A model generated the notes under the pieces. It saw only the letters and a program-made list of their open reading frames with translations, was not told the origin of the DNA and did not search any database. From positions 1 through 11,807 of the forward strand of contig JAPKZC010000837.1 of assembly GCA_026394025.1 (NCBI GenBank): 11,807 nucleotides of DNA. The letters run 5' to 3'. The first letter of the stretch is position 1. Each line of letters opens with the position of its first letter. This DNA comes from Candidatus Solibacter sp. (lineage in GTDB: Bacteria; Acidobacteriota; Terriglobia; Bryobacterales; Bryobacteraceae). Of this stretch, positions 6,766-11,807 are shown piece after piece. The position numbers and the translations under genes are program-made.

Positions 6766-8709
6766 TCACTGGCCGACGTAGAGGAAGGCGCTGGCAAGAC
6801 CGAGCGTAGGGCCCCCAGCGTCCGCGGAGAACCAAAACCGGGAAACCGCGACACCGCTGCCACCGCTGCCTGGGGCTGCAAACTGCACCGCCAATACGGC
6901 GTTCGTGCGGCCGGCAACCGTAGTCACAACCGCCTTGATCGGTGCATAAATATAGTCTCCCCGAACGTAGATCTCTCCAATCCGCGGCGTGGCGATGGTA
7001 TCCCCGGGAGCCCCATCGGCCGCGCCCGGCGTCAGCGTACCCATGCCGGTCGCGTACACCGTCACAACCGACCCCGGCGCCGCGGGATGCTCGGCGCTGT
7101 TTCGCGTCCCATCCTGATTGATGGCGTCCGCCAGCGGGAAAACCTGCGCATCGGTGCGGGAGTATATCGTATAAGTCACGAGGCCCCTCGAATCGAAGCG
7201 AAGTAGCGGTGTCGGCTTCACCGGGTCCACGTTCATCTGGGATGTAAAAACCACTGCGCCATCGCGGCGGATTTCAACGGAGGCCTGCTGCCGCGGGTCT
7301 ACCCCAAATGGCACGATCGCATTGATCTGCTTGCTCCCCACCGCGAGCAGCGGCGCGGGCATGCCGCCAATGTGAACCTCCGTTCCCGCCGCCGAAGCCG
7401 GCAGTGGCGCCGAGGAATCGAAGCCGATCAGCTCGTCCGGGCCCAACCCCTGTCCGAGAATGGTGAGAAGCTGTCCGGGAACAATCGAGGTCTCCAACAG
7501 AAGGCTGGCGCCATTCACGATGCAGGCAACGGGCGAGGCGGCAGCATCCGGGGTGACATGGGAAATACGGTTGGCGCCATCCAGCAGGTACAGGCTGCCG
7601 TCGGCCAACAGCGCGGACGAGCCCCGAACCAGCGCCTGCGGCAGGAACACCGACGATTTCACTTCCGAGAGCAGGGGGTCGAACTTGGTGACCCGCGCCG
7701 CGTACGTTGTGCGCGGTCCGCACGGCGGCACGGCGGGTGCGGTCCACTCGTCGGGCCGTGAGAAGCCCAGCACAATCGGGTTGCCGGCGGCATCCACTTT
7801 GACGTCCGAGGCGTAAATGGAGGTGGAGCCGAGCAGGTTCGATCCTGACGCATCCAGCCGGAAGACCTTGCCCGGGCCATTCAAGAGGGCGCCAGCCACA
7901 TAGGCACTGGCATCCGGGCCGAGCGCGATCCCGGTGGCGAAGATCGAATCCAAAAGCGTGGAATACACGATCGTCTGTAGTGTTGGGTCGATCTTCGTGA
8001 CAAAACCCTGCGGGCAGTTGTGGTAGCCTTCCGGCCCAATCCCGCAAGCGTCCGGCCAGGCCGTCTGATAGGCTCCCGGCGTCAACGGAAAGTCCACCGA
8101 ATACGCCGATCCGGTGACGTAGATGGCGCCTGCCGCATCGAGCGCCAGCGCCGTGCCTTGATCGTAGCCCTTGCCAAGCCGGAAATCGCCCAGAATGGCG
8201 CCGCTGGAGCGGTCCAGCTTCACTACCCGGATCGCGTTTTTCAGTGTGCGTGGATACGGATCCGTCAGCAGCAGGACCGGGTTCTCCTCGCGGTCGAATG
8301 CCATGGCGAGGAACTCCATCGGCGCGCCGGCAACGGCCGGCTTCCAGGCCTGTTGCGCGGTAGGCTGATCGGCCCGTACCAGTTGTACGCCGCCATTGGA
8401 GCAGCCGGCGTAGACATGGTCCTGCCGGTCGATTCCGATGACCGCCGGAGCGCACGCCGCCAGCGTGCCCGGCAACTGTTCCAACAGGTCCCCTTGCGGG
8501 CTGTAGCGCTGGACCGCCTGGCCCACCAGCGCCAGGATGTTGCCGCGCGAATCGGCAGCAACTCTACTGGCGACACCGTTATTCACCAAGACGACGGAAT
8601 CCACCCGCTGGGCAAAGGCCACAGCGGAGAGTCCCAGCACCACCACCAGTATTCGCGGGTGGGTCAATTGGCTACACGGCAATCGCAAAACAGGCCTCCC
8701 AAAAACCAT
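6766..8709 (-). CDS. Secreted SBBP beta-propeller protein with Solibacter C-terminal domain
   Basis: The protein is 647 residues with an N-terminal signal (basic residues, hydrophobic 20-33, cleavage after AFA). The first half holds propeller repeats such as 'VAADSRGNILALVG', 'IGIDRQDHVYAG' and 'LALDAAGAIYVTGSAYSVDF', the last followed by 'GFVTKIDP' and 'VYSTLL'. This is the SBBP signature of predicted seven-bladed propellers. From about residue 395 to the end lies a domain beginning 'VNGASLL', with 'PGQLLTILGQGLGP', 'LAVGSKQINAIVPF' and 'PGSVVTVYATGMGTLTPG'. I recognise this as the TIGR03437-like Solibacter C-terminal domain, whose function is unknown; surface anchoring or secretion is a guess. 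No enzyme motif was seen. The ATG at 8709 is the first in frame, and a TATAAT lies 31 bp upstream. It probably heads a transcript with the DUF1080 and permease genes. Confidence 0.88.
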   Translation of the reverse strand: MVFGRPVLRLPCSQLTHPRILVVVLGLSAVAFAQRVDSVVLVNNGVASRVAADSRGNILALVGQAVQRYSPQGDLLEQLPGTLAACAPAVIGIDRQDHVYAGCSNGGVQLVRADQPTAQQAWKPAVAGAPMEFLAMAFDREENPVLLLTDPYPRTLKNAIRVVKLDRSSGAILGDFRLGKGYDQGTALALDAAGAIYVTGSAYSVDFPLTPGAYQTAWPDACGIGPEGYHNCPQGFVTKIDPTLQTIVYSTLLDSIFATGIALGPDASAYVAGALLNGPGKVFRLDASGSNLLGSTSIYASDVKVDAAGNPIVLGFSRPDEWTAPAVPPCGPRTTYAARVTKFDPLLSEVKSSVFLPQALVRGSSALLADGSLYLLDGANRISHVTPDAAASPVACIVNGASLLLETSIVPGQLLTILGQGLGPDELIGFDSSAPLPASAAGTEVHIGGMPAPLLAVGSKQINAIVPFGVDPRQQASVEIRRDGAVVFTSQMNVDPVKPTPLLRFDSRGLVTYTIYSRTDAQVFPLADAINQDGTRNSAEHPAAPGSVVTVYATGMGTLTPGAADGAPGDTIATPRIGEIYVRGDYIYAPIKAVVTTVAGRTNAVLAVQFAAPGSGGSGVAVSRFWFSADAGGPTLGLASAFLYVGQ

Positions 8710-8739
8710 CGCCGGCTGGCCGCCACGTGTATGTGACTC

Positions 8740-8745
8740 ATTATA
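8740..8745 (-). promoter_or_regulatory. TATAAT -10 element upstream of the SBBP gene
   Basis: On the minus strand these bases read TATAAT, a perfect -10 hexamer. The predicted start near 8733 leaves a leader of about 24 nt before the ATG at 8709. At a 17-bp spacing the -35 hexamer is GGTCAC, a poor match, and no TGn extension is present. The location in the divergent gap between two outward-facing secreted-protein genes supports the call. Confidence 0.45.
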
Positions 8746-8834
8746 AGACAGAGCAACATTGCGTGACCTGCAACTACGGAATCAGGGCGTGCACGTTCCG
8801 CGCCACTGCGGCGTACACTGGAGTTTTCGTTCGC

Positions 8835-8840
8835 GGAGGT
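8835..8840 (+). promoter_or_regulatory. Shine-Dalgarno sequence deciding the GH2 start
   Basis: GGAGGT lies 9 nt before the ATG at 8850. It fixes the start there, although the frame is open upstream to a GTG at 8727. It is much the best ribosome binding site among the genes in the window. Confidence 0.8.
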
Positions 8841-8849
8841 AACCTTTGT

Positions 8850-11411
8850 ATGCGCGTCTCGTTCGTCCTCGCCGCCCTGCTGAATCATGTGGCGTCCGCC
8901 GCCCCTGACTCGAAAATGCTGATACGGCAGAACTGGGCCGTGCAGTCCTCCGCCGAAGTGAGCGAGATCGGCGCCGCTCTCTCCATTGCCGGATTCCGCC
9001 CGGCGCGCGCCTGGCACCCGGCCACCCTGCCCACCACCGTGTTCAGCGCGCTAGTGGCGGCAGGCGTTTACCCCGACCCTTACTTCGGAACGAATTTGCG
9101 CTCCGCGCCCGGCGTCAGCTACAACGTCGGTTTCAACTTCTCTAATGGGCCGATGCCGGCGGACAGCCCCTTCCACAAACCGTGGTGGTTCCGCACCGAG
9201 TTCAAGCTGCCCGCGGAGTATCGCGGGAAGACGCTCTGGCTGGGCTTCGACGGCATCAATTTCCGCGCCAACGTCTGGCTGAACGGCAAGCAGATCGCGG
9301 CTTCGGATAAACTCGCCGGCGCCTGGCGTCTCTTTGAATTCGACGTCACCACCGCCGCCAAGCCCGGTGCCGTCAACGCGCTCGCCATCGAGATCTTCCC
9401 GCCCGAACCAGGCGACCTCGCCATCACCTTCGTCGATTGGAACCCCATGCCGCCGGACAAGGGCATGGGGCTCTGGCGCGATGTCTCCATCACCGCCACC
9501 GGGCCCGTCGCCATACGCTATCCCGTGGTCACCACTCACCTCTCTGGCGACGCCCAGCTTGGCGTACGCGCCGAGCTGAAGAACGCCTCCGCCCAGCCCA
9601 TGGAGGGCGTGCTCAAGGGCAGAATCCAAAAGATGGAGTTTTCCCAGCCCGTGAAATTGGCCGCGCACGAAACCAAAGTGATCCACTTCGCGCCCCTCAA
9701 AGTCCCGAACCCTCGCCTGTGGTGGCCGGCGCAGGTGGGCCCGCAGAACCTCTATCCGTTGGACCTCGCCTTCGAAATCGGCGGCAAGGCAAGCGACACC
9801 AGCCATACCGAGTTCGGCATCCGCGAAGTCACCAGCGAACTCGACGCCAAGGGCCATCGCCTGTTCCACATCAACGGCAAGAACATCCTGATTCGCGGCG
9901 CGGGCTACACCTTCGACATGCTGCTGCGCTCATCGCCCGAGCGCCAGGAGGCCGAACTGCGCTACGTCCGCGACATGAACCTCAATGCGATCCGCTTCGA
10001 AGGCAAACTCGAAGACGACCACTTCCTCGAACTCTGCGACCGCATGGGCATCCTGGTGCTCGCCGGCTGGTGCTGCTGCGACCACTGGGAGAAGTGGGCG
10101 CAGTGGGACCAGGAAGACGAAATCGTCGCCGCCGAGTCCTTGCGCGATCAGTTGCGCCGCCTGGCCCGCCACCCCTCCGTGTTCGACTGGCTTTACGGCA
10201 GCGATAATCCGCCGCCGCCCAAGATTGAGCAGATCTACCTCGACGTCATCAAAGACGTCGAGTGGCCCAACCCCTATCAATCTTCCGCCACCGCCAAGAA
10301 GACTCCGGCCGGCGATACCGGCGTCAAGATGACTGGCCCCTATGAATACGTCGCGCCTTCCTACTGGCTGCTCGATACCAAGGCCGGCGGGGCGCACGGC
10401 TTCAACACGGAAACCAGCCCCGGCCCCGCGCCGCCGCCCATCGAGAGCCTGCGCCGCATGCTGCCCGCGGACAAGTTATGGCCGGTCAATTCCGACTGGG
10501 ACTATCACGCCGGCGGCGGCCAGTTCAAAAACATCAACGTCTTCAGCGAGGCGTTGGACAAGCGCTACGGACCGGCAAAATCCGCCGAGGAGTACGCCCG
10601 CAAGGCGCAGGTGATGGCCTACGAAGGCCATCGCGCCATGTTCGCAGCCTATGGCCGCAATAAGTACACGTCCACGGGGGTCATCCAGTGGATGCTGAAT
10701 AACGCTTGGCCCGGCATGATCTGGCACCTGTACGACTGGTACCTGCGCCCCGGCGGCTCTTACTTCGGGGCTAAGAAAGCCTGCGAGCCGCTGCACGTGC
10801 AGTATTCCTATGACGACCGTTCCATCGTGGTGGTCAACTCCTTCTACCAGCCCTTCGCGAATATGAAGGTTGTGGCGACAGCGTACAACCTGGATATGAG
10901 CGTCAAGTTCTCGCGCGAGGCGAAGCTGAATGCCGAACCCGACAGCAGCACCCGCGTCTTCACCCTCCCCGAGATCGCGGACCTCAGCGGAACGTGGTTC
11001 CTCAGCCTGAAGTTGGAAGACCCCTCCGACGACACGGTCAGCGAGAACTTCTACTGGTTCTCCACCACTCCGGAAACATTGCAGTGGGACAAAGGCACTT
11101 GGTACACCACACCCACCAAGACCTACGCCGATTACACGGCGCTCGAAACCCTCCCGCCCGTATCGTTGAAGACAACGTCGAAATCCACGGACCGCTCGAC
11201 CACCGTGACCGTTACGAATCCCACCAAGTCGCTGGCGTTCGCGGTGCACTTGAAAGTGAAGAAGGGCAACGACGGGGAAGAGGTACTCCCGGTCCTCTGG
11301 GAAGACAACTATTTCCCTCTGCTCCCCGGCCAGACGCGCCAGATTACCGCGACTTATGGGGCTCTGAAGGTAAAAACAGCGGTAGAAGTAGACGGCTGGA
11401 ACCTAAAGTAG
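8850..11411 (+). CDS. Secreted GH2 exo-beta-D-glucosaminidase (CsxA subfamily)
   Basis: This is a predicted retaining glycosidase that removes terminal glucosamine from chitosan and its oligomers outside the inner membrane. It has 853 residues, beginning with a short signal peptide (about 1-19). The domains are a GH2 sugar-binding jelly roll (about 20-215), an Ig-like domain (about 215-325), a TIM barrel (about 330-645) and two C-terminal Ig-like domains, the last (about 755-853) like the exo-glucosaminidase Ig fold. In usual GH2 enzymes the acid/base region is Asn-Glu; here it is Ser451-Asp452 in YGSDNPPPP. This doublet is the published mark of the CsxA exo-glucosaminidase subfamily, often misnamed beta-mannosidase. 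Glu521 in FNTETSPG is the likely nucleophile. GPYEYVAPSYW and FGAKKACEPLHVQYSYDDRS also resemble CsxA as I recall it. The protein is shorter than the 1032-residue CsxA, perhaps lacking an extra C-terminal module. The ATG at 8850 was chosen by its Shine-Dalgarno sequence and signal peptide. Confidence 0.9.
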   Translation: MRVSFVLAALLNHVASAAPDSKMLIRQNWAVQSSAEVSEIGAALSIAGFRPARAWHPATLPTTVFSALVAAGVYPDPYFGTNLRSAPGVSYNVGFNFSNGPMPADSPFHKPWWFRTEFKLPAEYRGKTLWLGFDGINFRANVWLNGKQIAASDKLAGAWRLFEFDVTTAAKPGAVNALAIEIFPPEPGDLAITFVDWNPMPPDKGMGLWRDVSITATGPVAIRYPVVTTHLSGDAQLGVRAELKNASAQPMEGVLKGRIQKMEFSQPVKLAAHETKVIHFAPLKVPNPRLWWPAQVGPQNLYPLDLAFEIGGKASDTSHTEFGIREVTSELDAKGHRLFHINGKNILIRGAGYTFDMLLRSSPERQEAELRYVRDMNLNAIRFEGKLEDDHFLELCDRMGILVLAGWCCCDHWEKWAQWDQEDEIVAAESLRDQLRRLARHPSVFDWLYGSDNPPPPKIEQIYLDVIKDVEWPNPYQSSATAKKTPAGDTGVKMTGPYEYVAPSYWLLDTKAGGAHGFNTETSPGPAPPPIESLRRMLPADKLWPVNSDWDYHAGGGQFKNINVFSEALDKRYGPAKSAEEYARKAQVMAYEGHRAMFAAYGRNKYTSTGVIQWMLNNAWPGMIWHLYDWYLRPGGSYFGAKKACEPLHVQYSYDDRSIVVVNSFYQPFANMKVVATAYNLDMSVKFSREAKLNAEPDSSTRVFTLPEIADLSGTWFLSLKLEDPSDDTVSENFYWFSTTPETLQWDKGTWYTTPTKTYADYTALETLPPVSLKTTSKSTDRSTTVTVTNPTKSLAFAVHLKVKKGNDGEEVLPVLWEDNYFPLLPGQTRQITATYGALKVKTAVEVDGWNLK

Positions 11412-11427
11412 AAAAAGAGAGAGAGAA
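11412..11427 (+). repeat. A-rich then (GA)n simple-sequence tract
   Basis: Directly after the GH2 stop codon comes a run of five A and then alternating GA (11416-11426), an all-purine tract of 16 bases. It is outside any gene. No function is evident, though such tracts can vary in length between strains. Confidence 0.6.
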
Positions 11428-11467
11428 TACTGCCCCAAGAAGAACAACAACATGTGGCTGCTTGTGG

Positions 11468-11486
11468 CATAAGGCTCCGCCTTGTG
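11468..11486. repeat. Hairpin 1 upstream of the RAYT gene (REP-like)
   Basis: AAGGC (11471-11475) and GCCTT (11479-11483) form a perfect stem with a TCC loop. The stem extends outward through one T-G wobble to CAT (11468-11470) and GTG (11484-11486). It lies about 30 bp before the transposase start. Small GC-rich hairpins beside Y1 transposase genes are what REP elements and IS200-type ends look like. Whether it is repeated elsewhere in the genome cannot be seen here. Confidence 0.5.
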
Positions 11487-11488
11487 CA

Positions 11489-11505
11489 GGCGAGCGCAGC
11501 TCGCC
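11489..11505. repeat. Hairpin 2 upstream of the RAYT gene (REP-like)
   Basis: GGCGAGC (11489-11495) and GCTCGCC (11499-11505) are perfect inverted repeats around a GCA loop, a very stable 7-bp hairpin 13 bp before the transposase GTG. It stands two bases after hairpin 1, so the pair could be one REP doublet recognised by the transposase. It could also terminate the GH2 transcript, but no T-tract follows. Confidence 0.55.
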
Positions 11506-11518
11506 CGACGTCTGACCC

Positions 11519-11807
11519 GTGACCTACTACGAACGCGCGCTCCCTCACTGGCAACCTGACGGCGTAGCCCTATTCCTGACCTGGCGTTTGCACGGGTCGC
11601 TCCCCAAGGAGTATATCGAATCGCACCGTGACCCCAATCCGGCGCGTGAATTCGTCCGTCAGGATCGCCTCTTAGACAAAGCGTTGTCCGGTCCCACGTG
11701 GCTGAAGGACGATCGGGTAGCAGCCTGCGTAGCGGCGGCTCTGCATCACGCGGACGCCGTCCTCAAGCTCTACGACCTCCGCGCCTGGGTCGTCATGTCC
11801 AACCACG
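11519..11807 (+). CDS. REP-associated tyrosine transposase (RAYT, Y1/HUH), 3'-truncated by window edge
   Basis: The frame opens at GTG 11519, two codons after an in-frame TGA (11513-11515), and runs off the window end after 96 full codons, so it has no visible stop. The N-terminal YYERALPHWQPDGVALF is followed by LTWRLHGSLP (about 21-30), GPTWLKDDRVA (about 58-68) and YDLRAWVVMSNH at the end. This is the family pattern leading to the HUH metal-binding motif (NHVH): the first His is the last complete codon, and the second His and the catalytic Tyr lie beyond the edge. Such enzymes cut and join single-stranded REP hairpins and are usually single-copy, domesticated relatives of IS200/IS605 transposases. 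Two hairpins directly upstream support the call. Confidence 0.85.
   Translation, partial: MTYYERALPHWQPDGVALFLTWRLHGSLPKEYIESHRDPNPAREFVRQDRLLDKALSGPTWLKDDRVAACVAAALHHADAVLKLYDLRAWVVMSNH

Larger units (their letters stand above)
8710..8849. promoter_or_regulatory. Divergent intergenic region between SBBP and GH2 genes
   Basis: This 140-bp gap drives two genes outward. It holds the minus-strand TATAAT (8740-8745), a weak plus-strand -10 candidate TACACT (8814-8819) and an 8-bp palindrome CGTGCACG (8788-8795) between them. It ends with a strong Shine-Dalgarno sequence for the GH2 gene. The palindrome is short and may be chance. No riboswitch-like structure was recognised. Confidence 0.4.

Noticed and set aside
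8265..8736. Open frames on both strands over the 5' end of the SBBP gene
   Set aside because: They are out of frame with a protein that has a clear signal peptide and propeller repeats, so they are shadows.
8788..8795. CGTGCACG palindrome as a LacI-type operator
   Set aside because: Only 8 bp and not extended by further symmetry, and no regulator gene is nearby. Eight-base palindromes arise readily in GC-rich DNA, so it is not listed as an operator.
8727..8849. 41-codon N-terminal extension of the GH2 protein from a GTG at 8727
   Set aside because: The extension would put the signal peptide in the interior, has no Shine-Dalgarno sequence and overlaps the divergent promoter region. GGAGGT precedes the ATG at 8850.
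10476..11249. 257-residue minus-strand open frame antisense to the GH2 gene
   Set aside because: It lies opposite a well-supported catalytic and Ig-domain region and has no motif of its own.
10994..11515. 173-residue plus-strand frame running from inside the GH2 gene to the hairpin region
   Set aside because: It is out of frame with the GH2 protein, of low-complexity composition, and ends in the hairpins. There is no sign that it is translated.
1..11807. CRISPR array, tRNA, rRNA, phage or defence genes
   Set aside because: I looked for regularly spaced repeats, cloverleaf sequences and typical gene families and found none.

Overview
The window looks like chromosomal DNA of a GC-rich acidobacterium of the Solibacter/Bryobacter type. 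The best evidence is the 647-residue secreted protein at 6766-8709. It carries SBBP-type beta-propeller repeats and a C-terminal domain that I recognise as the 'Solibacter' C-terminal domain (TIGR03437-like), an expanded paralogous family in that lineage. A secreted DUF1080 protein and a secreted chitosan-type glycoside hydrolase fit a soil polysaccharide degrader. This assignment rests on recognising families by eye, not on a search.

Layout. (a) 2-1327 (+): the 3' part of a beta-propeller/Ig-like protein whose start lies outside the window. It converges on the next block. (b) 1387-4265 (-): a compact housekeeping operon transcribed DUF1385 membrane protein -> prfA (release factor 1) -> prmC (release factor glutamine methyltransferase), with 7-bp gaps. 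A consensus extended -10 element lies upstream at 4328-4336. PrmC modifies the GGQ glutamine of the protein encoded just before it. (c) 4390-8709 (-): an accessory block transcribed SBBP/Solibacter-C-terminal protein -> DUF1080 secreted protein -> APC-family permease. The last two genes abut stop-to-start (TAA followed directly by GTG). A TATAAT lies upstream of the first gene. (d) 8850-11411 (+), divergent from block c: a secreted GH2 enzyme of the exo-beta-D-glucosaminidase (CsxA) subfamily, recognised by the Ser-Asp doublet in place of the usual Asn-Glu. (e) 11412-11807: a short (GA)n tract, two hairpins and the 5' part of a REP-associated tyrosine transposase (Y1/HUH family) that runs off the window end. 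This CDS has no stop codon inside the window.

How the genes work together: block b is translation termination. Blocks c and d plausibly form a carbohydrate-use locus: an exported exo-glucosaminidase, an exported DUF1080 (3-keto-disaccharide-hydrolase-type) protein, an exported propeller protein and an inner-membrane transporter. The functional link between c and d is inferred only from position and shared export signals. I see no CRISPR array, tRNA, rRNA, phage gene or defence system. The least ordinary element is the RAYT with its upstream hairpins at the right edge.
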